A stretch of DNA of 64,000 nucleotides from Cervus elaphus (Eukaryota > Chordata > Mammalia > Artiodactyla > Cervidae), in assembly GCF_910594005.1 (NCBI RefSeq), contig NC_057820.1, positions 9,429,001 to 9,493,000 of the forward strand, given 5' to 3'. Below, in pieces: positions 23,692 through 35,534 of this stretch. The translations under genes were made by a program, and so were the position numbers. Below the pieces are notes generated by a model that did no database searches, had not been told where the DNA came from, and saw nothing but the letters and a program-made list of their open reading frames with translations. How positions within the stretch are numbered: the first letter of the stretch is position 1; each line of letters opens with the position of its first letter.

Positions 23692-24219
23692 TTCTCTGGA
23701 AGAAAAGCTATGACAAACCTAGACAGCGTATTCAACAGTAGAGACATTATTTTGCTAACAGAGATCCATATAGTCAAATCTATAGTTTTTCCAGTAATCA
23801 TGTATGGATGTGAAAGTTGGACCATAAAGAAGGCTGAGGGCTGAAGGATTGATGCTTTTGAACTGTAGTGTTGGAGAAGACTCTTGAGAGTCCCTTGGAC
23901 TGCAAGGAGATCGAAGCAGTCAATCCTAAAGGAAATCAATTCTGAATATTCATTGGAAGGACTGATGCTGAAGCTGAAGCTCCAATACTTTGCCTACCTG
24001 ATACAAACAACTGACTCATTAGAAAATACCCTGATGCTGGGAAAGATTGGAAGCAGGAAGAGAAGGGGACAACAGAGGATGAGATGATTGGATGGCATCA
24101 CCAACTCAATGGACACGAGTTTGAGCAAGCTCCAGGAAATGGTGATGGACAGGGAGGCCTGGTGTGCTGCAGTCCATGGGGTCGCAAAGAGTCGGACACG
24201 ACTGAGTGACTGAACAACA
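23692..24219 (+). mobile_element. BovB 3' fragment nested in ancient L1
   Basis: From 'ctctggaagaaaagctatgac' to 'gactgaacaacaaa'. TSD 'aatcaaatcaat' (23680-23691) and 'aatcagatcaat' (24220-24231), 12 bp with one mismatch. Encodes only the C-terminal BovB segment with stops. Confidence 0.95.
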
Positions 24220-26120
24220 AATCAGATCAATAGTTACCTTCCATGTAGACAGTCTAAATAGCACAGTTATCTGACTTTTACACAGTTTATCTCAGTTTGG
24301 GTGTAAAAGGACAGACCAACAACATGCTGCCTAGGCAAACATCATTTAAATATAAAGAACCAAACAAGGTAAAAGCAAAAGGAAGAAAAATTAAATTCTT
24401 CACTCTGGAGGGGAATTTCAGAGCAAAGAATAATGCTAGGTTAAACAAAGTCATTTAATAATCATAATGGGATTAGTCCAACAAGGGTATGTAACACTCC
24501 TGAATGTTTATCTACCTAACAGTAGAACCAAAATTGACATAAAACTGAGAGTTACGAAATTAAAGGAAAAATGGCTAAATCCACAAAGTTAGAGATTTCA
24601 ACACCTCTTTTCTCAATAATTAAGGAAATAATTAAACATGAAACCAGTTATTATATCAAAGATTCAGAGTATGATCAACTAAGTTGAACCTAATTAATAT
24701 TTATAGAATACATACTGATGGAAGGCTATTATTAAGATACATTAAATAATATTTAAATAAATGGAAATATATGCCCTGTTCATGGGTTAATAGACTTAAC
24801 ATTGTTAAAATATCAGTTCTCCCCAAATAGATTTATAGGTTCAATGCAGCCATACTCCAAACCCCAGAACCATTCTTTTTTTCATGAGTTAACAAAGTAA
24901 TGCTGAAATATATATATGGAAATGCAAAAGTCTGAGAAAGATAAAAAAAAAAATTGAGAAAGATCACAGTTGGGGATTTAGGACTACACTATTTCACTTA
25001 TTATTATAAAATTATAGCAATCAACATAACGTGTCATTGTCAATATTATCTTGTTAGTGGAGCAGATTAGTGAGTATAGAGATGGGTACATTGGCTACTG
25101 ATCTTTGATAAAAATGAAAAAGTAATTCAGTGGAGAAAGGATAACCTTTCACCAAATAGTGCTAGAATTGTTTTATATTCATTTGCAACAAAATGAACTT
25201 GAATATGTACTTTATATAATGTACAAAAATTAATACAATATATCATATGCCTAAATGAAAAATCTTGAGCTATAAATCTTCTAGGAGAATACTATTGTGA
25301 CCTTGAGTTAGGTAAACATTGCTTAGCTACAAGATCAAAAGCATGATCCATAAAAGAGCACATTAATAAATTAGACTTAATAAAAACCATGAAGTTCTGC
25401 TTTTCAAAAGACACTTAGAATAAGAGGACAAGCAAAGCCTGGGAGACAATATTTACTAATTATGATTATGTCTGTTAAAGGACTTATATTCAAAGAGCAT
25501 GATAATCAAAACTCTGTAAACAATCCCTTAAAATGGGCAAAAGTTGTGAATATTATGTTTCACTAAAAAGATATGTAAAAGACAGCCATGCACATGAAAT
25601 GATGCCCAGAGACACCAGTCATTAGGAAATGTAAATTTAAACCTGCAATGGTATACCACTACACACATATCAGAAAGATTAAAATTTATAAAAGAAAATT
25701 GAGCATACCAAGTGAGACTTGCATGTGAGTGTTCATAGCAGCTTTATTCATAATAACCCCAAGCTGGAAACAACCTAAAATGTCTACTAACAGGTTAATG
25801 GGTGAATCGTGTTCCTTAGTATCCATATGATGGGAAACTATCCAGTAATAAATAGGAATGACTTATTGATGTATACTATAGCATAAAAGAATCTCAGGAT
25901 AATTTGAGTAATGGATGTCATAATAAAAAAGGAAATATACCATATGATTCCATTTTTATAATTCAAAGAAAATGAAAACCAATCTAGAGTTACTGAAAGC
26001 TGAGCAGTGGTTCCCAAGGCAGGGGTGTATATGTGGTAGGAAGGAGCAGGTCAGAAGGATTACAAAGTACATAAAGTAAAACTGGATAATTAACATGGAC
26101 AATTTTCATGTAGAAAAAGA

Positions 26121-26800
26121 AAAATCAAATGCCTAATTAACCCAAAATGTTCAGGGGCATTAATAAAATAAATTAAAATGAAGTACTTTATCATAAGGAA
26201 TATTTTTCATTGGTCAATTGATCAAAGATTAAAAAAATATATATATACCATGGTAACAAGGATAAAGAATATGGCCACTCACATAATTATCAATAAAAAT
26301 ATAAATCATTGCATTGTGTCTGAAGAACAATTCATCTCTGTATATATAAGGCCCTAAATTTTCTTCAAATCAAGGCCTAAAAGATATCTGTTGATGCCAA
26401 CATCTTCTCAACATTTTTATAATAGCAAGAATTTTATAATAATATAAATGTCCACTATTTAGTGTACCATATGCCACAATGCTTAAAATAATGTTTCTGC
26501 AGATTGTTGAATAATACGAGACAATATATAGTTATATATGTTCAGTAGAAAAGACGGATAAGTAGATATAAATGGAATAATCACTTGGGATATAAAAAGT
26601 TTATACTGAAAAAATAAAGAAAAATATGGTATGCTGTAAAAAGTTAAACCCGTGAATGCTTAGAGATGAAACTGTAAGGATAAATGAAAAACATACCTGA
26701 TGCTTTTAAATCAAAGAGGGAAATGAACATTGGGAGAAATAGGAGATGATATTTGGAAGGTCGACTTTATTGTTTCACCATGTATAAATCTGTAAAGTTT
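26121..26800 (+). mobile_element. Possible second ancient L1 3' segment
   Basis: 26390-26480 resembles the L1 ORF2 end ('ttttataatagcaagaattt', 'ataaatgtccactatttag'), followed by UTR-like sequence. It may be part of the L1 ending near 26120 or a separate copy. Weak. Confidence 0.4.
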
Positions 26801-27159
26801 GGCTACTTAACATTATGGATTTGTCTATTATATCCATTGTATGCTAATATTTTTGTATATGCTGAAGACCTTCACATCACTATCTCTATAGTTTTGGCCT
26901 CTCCATTAGCTCCAGATGTACACACACTTCACGAAAAAGATGCATTCATTATTCAAAATTAAATAATAATTTTTTTTAATTAAAGACAAATTGTCATCTA
27001 ATGAGTGCGTATGCATGTGCGCAAACACACACACACACACACCCTGCAGAATAGCCTAAGGACAGATCTCTTAAATTAGATTTATTTTGCAAGTAATGTA
27101 GCAAGTATACTTGCTGCATGTTGCTCACTTCATCAGTACTCTATTCACCAATTAACCAT
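26801..27159. other. Unassigned stretch with (AC)9
   Basis: AT-rich, with an (AC)9 tract at 27025-27042. Nothing else recognised. Confidence 0.45.
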
Positions 27160-27300
27160 CCTGGGAGCTCTCTAGGTACTTAATGTATGAAGCAAATGGT
27201 GCTGAGCACTTTTATTGCTAATGGAAAGGGCGAAAACAACATCAACAGAATCTCAAGAATTTTGTACTCTAGTTGGGATGATAAACAAAGAATAAATGAC
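27160..27300 (-). mobile_element. Possible L2 remnant, minus orientation
   Basis: 'gtgctgagcacttttattgc' and 'ttgtactctagttgggatga' followed by 'taaacaaagaataaatgac' resemble the reverse complement of the L2 3' end. Confidence 0.45.
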
Positions 27301-28160
27301 TTAAAAGCAAGTTGTCTTTGGACAGTATTGTTCTGAGAATACATCACCCGAGTTTCTGTTGTTTAAGAGACAGCATTATTGACAAAAATAAAATCAAAAC
27401 CATTTGGAATTAATTGGTATGAAATATTTGGCCTAGACACTTTACCTAGTTTAAGACTTAAGTGAGTATTAGGAAAAATCTTTTTATTGCCTCTCTTATT
27501 AAGCCTCTAATCATTCCATTAACATTTATTGAGTGCTAGTGCCTGAGCAGCTACAATCACACCTGCTCTTAGAAAACTTTATTTTCCAAAGTATTCGTTC
27601 TGTTTAAGGCTCTACATTTTATAAATAAGCTTTATGCACTTAGAGAGCGTGAAAAGCCCACATAGTCTGTGAGTGGAGTTATTGTTGCTATGTAATGGTG
27701 TATAATGTGTTCCATAGTAACACTTGAGATTTTTTTCCTTAGCATTTTCACACGCTGTGCCCTTGTGGTTTTCTCCTCCCAAGAAAACTCAGTGCCAGAG
27801 AATCACATTAGCGTTCACTTGTCAGCCTTGAGCCTGGGGCCTCCAAGAGCAGGCAGAGCTTGTTCTGGGCTGGGAGACCCCTGGGACCTGGTGGGAGGAG
27901 GTAAGAATTACTAACTTTGAAGAGCCCCAAGGCTCCTCGGGGCCAATTCTCCGGTGGACCACTGCGCCAGTCCACCGCCAGGGACAGACCCGAGGCCACG
28001 CTGGGCCAGTCCTTTTGCTTAACTGAACCTTGATTCTGTGTCTCATAGGTGCACCAAGGGACTTGAAGGGAAGATCGTGATCATCTCTATTAAAAAAAAA
28101 AAAAATCCTCTCCGATATTATGTGACATGAGAGATGAACTTTGTCAAAGACCCAAAGTAC
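27301..28160. other. Unassigned; contains a locally GC-rich block with splice-like ends
   Basis: 27820-28020 is clearly richer in G and C than its surroundings and matches no repeat I know. A segment at 27743-27900 is bounded by a strong acceptor-like sequence (T-rich tract then 'ccttag' ending at 27742) and a strong donor-like 'gag|gtaaga' at 27901. One frame is open through it (27705-27914). There is no protein similarity I recognise. It could be an untranslated or non-coding exon, a regulatory element, or chance. Confidence 0.25.
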
Positions 28161-28164
28161 TGCA

Positions 28165-28300
28165 CTCTGTGACCTTGGGCAAGGTGCTCAGTCAACCTGA
28201 GGCTCAATTTCCTCACCTGCCAAAGGAAGCGAATGATAGCTGCCCTACCTTCTCTGATGTGCAGCGAGGCTCCGTAATTAATTTAGCAGATAGGAACGAA
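28165..28300 (+). mobile_element. MIR SINE, plus orientation
   Basis: 'ctctgtgaccttgggcaagg' then 'ctgaggctcaatttcctcac' are near-consensus MIR core. The 121-codon frame 28127-28492 runs across this and the adjoining L2 and is not a gene. Confidence 0.85.
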
Positions 28301-28334
28301 GGCTTGGCTTTGTATGTGATACAGGAAAGGAAAG

Positions 28335-28640
28335 CGAGACACACCATGAATAAAACATGTCTCTACTCCAAAAGAAGTAGCTCACAGTTCATCAGGAGAG
28401 ACAAACAGGTAAAAAATGGTGCCAGGGCTGGGTGGGGATGCCATGATAAAGCTATGGGATATATGCTATGGGAGGCTTACATGAGGGAGTAATTAATTCT
28501 GCTGTGAGATGAGGAGCAAGACGGGAGACTTCACAGAAAGAATGACTTGTTAGCATCATCTTGAGAAGTCAGTGGGAGTTGGCCAGGTAGAGAAGAGTTG
28601 AAGGACATTGCAGAGTGAAGAGCAATCAGGGAACTGCACA
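28335..28640 (-). mobile_element. L2 LINE 3' region, minus orientation
   Basis: 'caggagagacaaacaggta', 'gatgccatgataaagctatg', 'gggaggcttacatgaggg' and 'cagtgggagttggccaggta' follow the reverse complement of L2 in order. Confidence 0.72.
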
Positions 28641-29299
28641 GAGGAGAGGTTTGTGAGGAAAATGAGTGCATTTCATGCCATGCATGCAAGAGCTCTGGTG
28701 AGTGACATACAAATGTTAAGGTGGCATTATTATCAAGCCACACTGAAGTTGTTTGAGAGCAAAATCCATCTCTCTTCCTTCCCATTCCCATGTATAGTTT
28801 TTGGTCTGGTACTGATAACTTTGTGTCATTTTGGGTAAATTCTTTACCTATGGAAGTTAACACATGCACCTAATTTGAAAAAGTCAAGTAGCTCTGAAAG
28901 TCTTAAAACATTCTACTGTCAATTCCCATTCCTTCCAAATTGCTTCCAATTATTATAACTAATCCTTTTGGTATTTGTAAATATTATATTTAGACCACCC
29001 TTGTTTCTTTTTTGCATTGAGATCTTATCTACTGACTTCTTGTTATGAAAGATACAACTTTAACCCTCTTTCTCCATCACTCATTACATTTTTGCCATCC
29101 CTATGTACTGAAAGTAATTGTGTAACAATTACCTGTTGTCATCATATAGCATATATAAATTATGATTGCATAAATACTGTTTAAATGTAAGCCTTATTGT
29201 GTACTGTTGTGTATTATGATGAATCATTTCCTTTCTTGTATGATAGTATTAATTTTCTCATCTTAGAATTGCCTTGATTATTTTGGTTTTGTTTTCTAT
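28641..29299. other. Unassigned stretch
   Basis: Mostly AT-rich sequence with no recognised repeat. Confidence 0.4.
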
Positions 29300-29516
29300 G
29301 TGTGTGTGTGCTAAGATGCTTCAGCTGTATCTGACTCTGTGACCCTATGGACCACAGCCCGCCAGGCTCCTCTGTCCATGGGATTCTCCAAGTATGAATA
29401 CTGAAGTGGGTTGCCACGTCCTCCTCCAGGGGATCTTCCCAACCCAGGGATAGAACATGGGTCTCTTACAGTCTCCTGCATTGGCAGGAGGGTTCTTTAC
29501 CACTAGCACCACCTGG
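29300..29516 (-). mobile_element. Bov-tA SINE, minus orientation
   Basis: Tail 'gtgtgtgtgctaagatgctt', body 'ccaggctcctctgtccatgg', head 'tttaccactagcaccacctgg'-like. TSD not identified. Confidence 0.93.
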
Positions 29517-30065
29517 ATTCATCCTTAGTTATTCTCTCCACAAATAGATAATGGAAGTGTGAAACACATAAATAAGGACAAACACTTAAGACCTTTTGCT
29601 TTTCTGTTGTTTTTGAGGGATGGAGAGGATCTACAGTTTCTTATTCTGATTTCTCTTTAGTCCTATTTTAAATGAAAATTTCTTTCTGAATAGTCTTATG
29701 TGGAATATCTTGTTTCCTGGATTATATAATTTTTCCTTTCTTACTCCTTGTTTGGGGAATTTTCTCCCCAGATTTCTTTCCTAAGGTATACAGAAATTTA
29801 TTATATTTTTAAGAAATCAAGCACTTGAGAATTCCCTGATTTTTACCCTCGCTCTTGATTAATAGTTTGACAAATAATATAATTCTGGTTTGGAAACCCC
29901 TTCCGCTCAGAATGTGAACGCATCTCTCCTTTGAATTCAAGTTCCTGACGTGTGGTGACCCCAGAGGTGTACAGTTCTGATCTTCCTAAAAAGAGGACTT
30001 GGGTTGCTCTGGGGTTGCAGCAACACCGTGATCACTGCAGCCCTGGGGAGGGGCGCCCTTTCCCT
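29517..30065. other. Unassigned stretch
   Basis: T-rich left half and more GC-balanced right half. No repeat recognised. Confidence 0.4.
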
Positions 30066-30322
30066 AAGGGCTTCCCTGGTGGCTCAGACAGTCAAGAATC
30101 TGCCTGCAATGCAGGAGACCTGGGTTTGATTTCTGCGTCAGGAAGATCCCCTGGAGAAGGGAATGGCAACCCACTCTAGTATTTTCGCCTGGAGAATTCC
30201 ATGGACAGAGAAATCTATTTGAGCAAACTCTGGGAGATAGTGAAGGACAGGGTAGCCTGGCGTGCTGCAGTCCATGAGGTCACAAAGAGTCAGAAATGAC
30301 TTAGCAACTGAACAACAACAAC
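30066..30322 (+). mobile_element. Hybrid SINE: Bov-tA head and body with a BovB 3' tail
   Basis: Head 'gggcttccctggtggctcag' and body proceed normally to 'attccatggacagag' (about 30208). The sequence then steps back to a point upstream in the BovB 3' end, 'tttgagcaaactctggga', and runs through to a BovB-type tail 'caactgaacaacaacaac'. The segment around 'ggacag' is therefore present twice. Confidence 0.85.
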
Positions 30323-30662
30323 AGTTTACCTGGGCAACTCCAGCCAGTGAGTGAGCTTGGTGATCTTCAGGCCTGTTCATTTCTCCCTAAGAGCTGAAGT
30401 CCTCGGATAGGCAGTCTTTTCTGGGGAGAACTCCTTTGGGTCAGATCTGTATTGTGGTATGACGTCTGTCCTACTCACCTATAATTCCTTTCAAAGGTGT
30501 CGCATTTGCACAATGGTCTTATTTATTATACAGACTTTTTAAAAGTCCTTCTTTTTTAGCCACTTTGCCTAATTCCATGCTACATTTTGCCTATTGTCCT
30601 TGAGTCAGTTGGTCTTAATGGCTCAGCACCACCCATTCTGCTTGTCTGAGTCAGTTACGATG
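30323..30662. other. Unassigned stretch
   Basis: No recognised repeat or gene. Confidence 0.4.
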
Positions 30663-30674
30663 CATCAGCTTTTA

Positions 30675-30926
30675 AAAATATTTATTTATTTGGTTGTGTC
30701 AGACCTTAGTTGTGGCACACAGGATCTTTGTTGCAGCACGAGGGACCGTTTCACTGGGGCATGTGGGTTATTCGCTGCAGTATCTGGGTTTCTCTCTGGT
30801 TAGAGCGTGCAGGCTTAGTTGGCCCATGGCATGTGGGATCTGAGTTCCACCCCTGCCCAGAGATGGAACCTGCATCCTCTGTGTTGGAAGGTAGGTTCTT
30901 AACCACTGGATCCCCAGGGAAGTCCC
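30675..30926 (-). mobile_element. CHR-family SINE (CHR-1-like), minus orientation
   Basis: Reverse complement of the tRNA-Glu-derived CHR SINE shared by whales, hippos and ruminants: 'tttggttgtgtcagacctta', 'ggcatgtgggatctgagttcc', 'cttaaccactggatcccca' and 'gggaagtcccc'. Diverged TSD 'catcagctttta' (30663-30674) and 'catcagtttta' (30927-30937). Confidence 0.85.
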
Positions 30927-30937
30927 CATCAGTTTTA

Positions 30938-32327
30938 TAATATTGTCCACAACCCTTGTCTGCTGAGTTATTACAACAGGGGCCTAGACAATGTTTTATC
31001 CCAGCTCCCAGCAGTACTGTCTATCATGCAGAAAGCTCACAGCTGAGCCCTTCTCTAGTACTTGCCCTGAGTCTGAGGCAGTTGCTCACCCAGGTTCACA
31101 TCTCTCTCTGGTGGCAGCATGCATCCAATCACCAGTTAATGTGTGGCTGCAAAAACCTATAACCATGGCTCCATTAGGGACAATTTATGGGGTCTTCTTA
31201 GCTCCAGAGGTTCCCACAGGATCAACTGAGTTCCTTATTTTCAATTAGAATCACAGTTCAATATCACTCTATGCTCAATACTTACTTCCTTATAGGTTTT
31301 GATCCCAAAGACACTCCGTCTTAGAGTCTTAAAGACACAAATAAACTTTTTAATCACATAAACTCCATCCTAGAGTCTTTGTTTTTTCCTAAGAAACACA
31401 TCTCCATTCTCATGGTTTTTTTTTTTTTTGTCCTTTTGGTTTCAGTCTTTTGAAAGCCTTTTCGTGCTATTCTAGTGGAGTTTTAAAAGAGATAATTCAT
31501 GAATTGAATCTGCCATGGTTAAACAGAAGTTTGATCCACCACAGCTGTCTTAGTTTATGTAGGACAGCTGATGGCCATTTTGTTCCTCTGTTTGTAAGCT
31601 TTCAGAGGAACTGGGATCAAAATAGAGAAGTAGTGTCCTCAAAAATATGTAATTAGCTCTGTTTATAAACATGGGGAACAGGGTGTCTAATAGAAGGAGA
31701 AATAAAAGGACTAATGGTTCTTGGTTTCATGTTTTCTTTTCTTTTCTTTTTTTATGGCCAGGAGCTAAATCCCTGATTAGCTACTTATCATGAATTTCTT
31801 AGTTTTCTAAGGACAAAGCATGGAGAATTTTTAAGAAAAAAATATGAACTCTTTTATTACTTCAACCTTTAGCCCAGATCTCTGTTTGGTTTTTTCCTTG
31901 GCAATCCAGCGGAACTATGCTCTTTAGGAGTAAGACCTTTTATTCTCTTTAGTGTCTACTTAGTATTGACCCTGGCTGGAACAGCTGACCCATATCCTCT
32001 TTCCCATGGACCCCTACCTGAAACTACTTGTTAAGCTCTGCTAATTGCCTTGCTGTGAAGCTGTCTTCCAAAGCAGGCAAAGCTCCAGGTCTATCTTCTC
32101 ACCATGAAAATAGGCAATGAAAGTGAGAGGATACAGAGAAACTTTTCTCTCCTCAGAGGTATTTATATCCTTTCCTCACTTTTGCAAGAAGTCTTCTAGA
32201 AGATTACCAACCTGTATAATAAGAAATTCACTTTGTCCTTGACTCTTCTCATCAATTTTATTTGCTTGGAGTGTAGGAAAGTTTCCTGATCTTTCCTTTA
32301 GGCTAGAATTCAAGCAAATGTATAGCT
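30938..32327. other. Unassigned stretch
   Basis: About 1.4 kb with no recognised repeat. A short imperfect duplication ('cgtcttagagtctt' near 31317 and 'catcctagagtctt' near 31367) and a T-run at 31420-31430 are present. Confidence 0.4.
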
Positions 32328-32338
32328 AATATACACTC

Positions 32339-32610
32339 TGCTGCTACTGCTAAGTCACTTCAGTCGTGTCTGACTCTGTGCGACCCCATAGACGGCAGCC
32401 CACCAGGCTCCCCCGTCCCTGGGATTCTCCAGGCAAGAACACTGGAGTGGGCTGCCATTTCCTTCTCCAATGCATGAAAGTGAAAAGTAAAAGTGAAGTT
32501 GCTCAGTCGTGTCCGACTCTTAGTGACCCATGGACTGCAGCCTACCAGGCCCCTCCGTCCATGGGATTTTCCAGGCAAGAGTACTGGAGTGGGGTGCCAC
32601 TGACTTCTCC
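32339..32610 (-). mobile_element. Bov-A2 SINE (dimeric), minus orientation, perfect TSD
   Basis: Two Bov-A units in tandem, each with 'tcagtcgtgtc' near the start and 'ccaggcaaga' in the middle, joined by a linker 'atgaaagtgaaaagtaaaag'. TSD 'aatatacactc' at 32328-32338 and 32611-32621 is perfect over 11 bp. Low divergence between units and the intact TSD suggest one of the younger insertions. Confidence 0.95.
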
Positions 32611-32621
32611 AATATACACTC

Positions 32622-33107
32622 AGCTCATTGTTAATTTGAGAGAGAGATTCAACATACATCTTACTTTTTTTAATCATAAACATTTCCCCTAAAATAGGAG
32701 TGTAGCTTGGTCCATAAGAGAAATTAATCAGAGTAGCTGACAGAGCAGTGATGCTTTCTCAATATAGTTGGCATTGTAAAACCAAAATAGGCAGGCTGGG
32801 AAGAAGGATATGGAATATTTCCAGTTCTTAGCACTACTCTCCTAAGAATGGGTGGCTTACACAGCAGAAGAAGAATGAATTATTTCCACCCAAGCTGAAA
32901 TATGGTGGCACTTCTGTCACATTTCATAAGCATATTAACTGATTTGATACTGTTCAAGGTTCAGTCAGATGTTCAGATCAGCAACAAATAAAGGTTGTGG
33001 TCACTTTATCATTCCTGAATTTCATTGATCTTTTATACCGTAATGTAATGAGAGATGTGTTTGAGAAGCTTTCATGACAAGAAGTGGAAGTGAAGAAGAT
33101 ACATTAG
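32622..33107. other. Unassigned stretch
   Basis: No recognised repeat or gene. Confidence 0.4.
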
Positions 33108-33560
33108 TATTTATTTATCCTTGCTATATGCCACAACAGTGTATGGGTACCTTATTTTGTTTAAGTATTTTTATTTTTTTGCATTTATGATAATGGGGTT
33201 AGTCACTCAGTCATGTCCAATCTTTGTGACCCCATGGTCTGTCCATGGAATTCTCTAGGCAAGAATACTGGAGTGGGTTGCCATTTCCTTCTCCAGGGTA
33301 TATTCCCGATCTAGGGATCGAGACTGAGTCTCCTGCATTACAGGCAGATTCTTTACCATCTGAGCTACCAGGGAAGTTGGCAACGAGACCATCTAAAGAT
33401 GGAAAAACAAAAAAACAAACAAAAAAAAACTAAGGTACAGAGAAGTTAAAGGTTATTAAATATCACATGGCTGATAAGCAGAAAAATCCAGATTTGAAGC
33501 ACAGGCTGATGTGACACCTGAGTTCATGAGCTGCTGCCCAGTTACAAGCTGATTCTTTTC
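33108..33560 (-). mobile_element. MIR SINE, minus orientation, split by Bov-tA
   Basis: Left part 'ccttgctatatgccacaac' to 'gataatgggg' and right part 'aaaactaaggtacagagaag' to 'cacatggctgataagcag' are consecutive blocks of reverse-complement MIR. A Bov-tA (33195-33377) and an A-rich tract separate them. Confidence 0.75.
33195..33377 (-). mobile_element. Bov-tA SINE nested in MIR
   Basis: Tail 'gttagtcactcagtcatgtc', body with a small deletion after 'gaccccatgg', head 'accatctgagctaccaggga'. An A-rich (caaa)n-like tract at 33402-33430 follows. Confidence 0.92.
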
Positions 33561-34109
33561 CCTCTCCTCCTAGTACACTTTGTTAAGTTTAGTTGCAATG
33601 CTTATTTTTCTTTTATAAGCAAAATAACGACAGAGAGAATGAAAAAAAATGAGACTTGGACAGCTGTTTCTAATAATTTGTTCCTTTTTTGGGTTACTTT
33701 TATATTCTTTTCATTACTTGTCTTAATAAATCTCTCTTCTATCTTAGCTCAATGAAAAGTATAACAGAGAATTCATCTAAAGAATAAAAGCAACACAGGC
33801 ACTTTATCTGTCTTGATAATCATAGCCATGACCATTATCCATGAAGGCAAAAATAGTTTCAACTCTGCTCTTAGTATCTCCAGGAGCATCATACATAAAA
33901 TCCAAGATGCCTCAGAATGGTCCTGGGGGCACAGACAGGGTTATTACTTATTGTTGATAAGCAGGTCACAGTACTTTATTTTAAAAAACATATTAAGAGA
34001 TCTACAATACAAAGCAGGATATGGAAAGAACAACCTATTGAAGAGCAAGTAGCATCTATATATCACTAGTTCCCCGAGAAATTATGATGAAAACCTATTC
34101 TCAGTTCCT
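33561..34109. other. Unassigned stretch
   Basis: AT-rich, no recognised repeat or gene. Confidence 0.4.
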
Positions 34110-34430
34110 GTTATTATTGTTGTTGTTCAGTTGCTCAGTGATGTCTGATTCTGAGATCCCATGGACCGCAGCACGCCAGACTTCCCTGTTCTTCACCATC
34201 TCCCGGAGCTTGCTCAAACTCATGTCCATCGAGTCAGTGATACCATCCAACCATCTCATCCTCTGTCATCTGCTTCTCCTCCTGCCTTCAATATTTCCCA
34301 GCATTGGGGTCTTTTCTAATGAGTCAGCGCTTTGCATTGGGTGGCCAAAGTATCAGAGCTTCAGTTTCAGCATCAGTCCTTCCGGTGAATAATCAGGGTT
34401 GATTTCCTTTAGGATTGACTGGCTTGATCC
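34110..34430 (-). mobile_element. BovB 3' end fragment, minus orientation
   Basis: Starts at the tail ('gttgttgttcagttgctcag') and ends at about 'gactggcttgatcc'. Covers only the C-terminal codons and 3' UTR. No firm TSD. Confidence 0.92.
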
Positions 34431-34504
34431 TATTAAAATAATGTTATTGAAGTTAGATATTTTCTCGTATAAAATCTGATAAACTGATATATGTGAAATG
34501 GTAT

Positions 34505-34630
34505 TATTTTGGAGTCAGAAATCCCAAGCTTTAATCCTAGTTAATATGTTTATACCTTGAGATGGAAATCAAATGCTGTTGCTTTTTTGAGCCTCAGATA
34601 GGGCTTTGGATGAGTAAATCCTGAGCAGGT
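34505..34630 (+). mobile_element. Probable MIR remnant, plus orientation
   Basis: 'tattttggagtcagaaatcc' and 'tttgagcctcagatagggc' match MIR core blocks in order. Confidence 0.5.
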
Positions 34631-35534
34631 TTGCATGCTCATGGGCATTGGACCTTTGCTTTATCCAGGGCCAGCTAAATACTCAGGAAAGGTTATCTGC
34701 AGGTGGTACTCAGAGACCATAAAGCTAATATGTCCAGAACTGTGAGAAGGAGTGTAAGAGCATTAAGAGTTCTTATACATAGTCTCAATACCTGATGTAA
34801 ATCCCTGTGATGAGACCTTTCCTTCTTCTGCTCTAGACAATGCTTCCCCTACATTATTTCTGGGTTTTCCATTAATGTTTGACTTTAAAGAATAAAATAC
34901 CTTATCTTCTTGGGACTCTGGAATGTCTTTGTTACTTTAGTGGCTTATTTTGTCAAGCTTGCAAATCCCAAATGTATGTACTTAAAATGAATTATGAATT
35001 ATGACTTATGTCTTACATCACAGAATACATGTTAGACTTATTTTAGGGCATATGTGAGCAGATATTCTTTAACCATGATGATTTCTTTCTTTCGGTTAGA
35101 TCTGTTTTCTCAACTGATCAAATAAATAGTTCAGTTCTTAAGTGTATTAGAAAACCTAGAGTAAGGAAATGTTCTTATTGAAATATATTGTGAAGGTATA
35201 GTGTTTATAAAATGCAGTTTCTAACTATTCCTTTGATCAAAGATATTCATAATTATCTAAAATTTTCACCAAGTGGTTATTTATGTTTTCTTTCTTTTTT
35301 CCTGCTTTGGGAGTTTACATAAAAAGATACAACAAATTTTTCATTTTAAATTTTTAGAAAAATTAAAAAAGATAAATTTATTTGAAATGTGGAAAAATTG
35401 AGGGACTTTTCGTTCTCATAATTTTTTCCCAACAAGAAATTTTTAAAAGTCAGTAAGTTAGAGTTTAAAGAGACATGATTTAAGAAAGTAGAAAGATCTG
35501 AGATTTCAGCTCTCTCACTTACTAGTGTAAATTA
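34631..35534. other. Unassigned AT-rich stretch
   Basis: About 0.9 kb, very AT-rich from 35100. No recognised repeat or gene. Confidence 0.4.

Larger units (their letters stand above)
22140..26120 (+). mobile_element. Ancient L1 (L1M type), nearly full span, decayed
   Basis: Blocks run in L1 order. 22640-22700 has 'tctaaatttgatgacaac' (5' part); 22935 'caactcagaattctatatcc'; 24590 'agagatttcaacacctc' (endonuclease region). After a gap follow 24810 'tcagttctccccaaatag' and 25360 'ataaattagacttaataaaa' (ORF2), then 25725 'tgttcatagcagctttattc' and 25950 'atgattccatttttataat' (3' UTR). Much of the RT domain is deleted. No frame survives. Younger elements interrupt it at 23213-23338 and 23692-24219. 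Confidence 0.75.

Noticed and set aside
28127..28492. 121-codon open frame
   Set aside because: It runs through a MIR and an L2 remnant; chance frame.
34092..34450. TSD for the minus-strand BovB fragment ('cctatt' or 'tgttatt')
   Set aside because: Both candidate matches are short and misplaced relative to the element edges.
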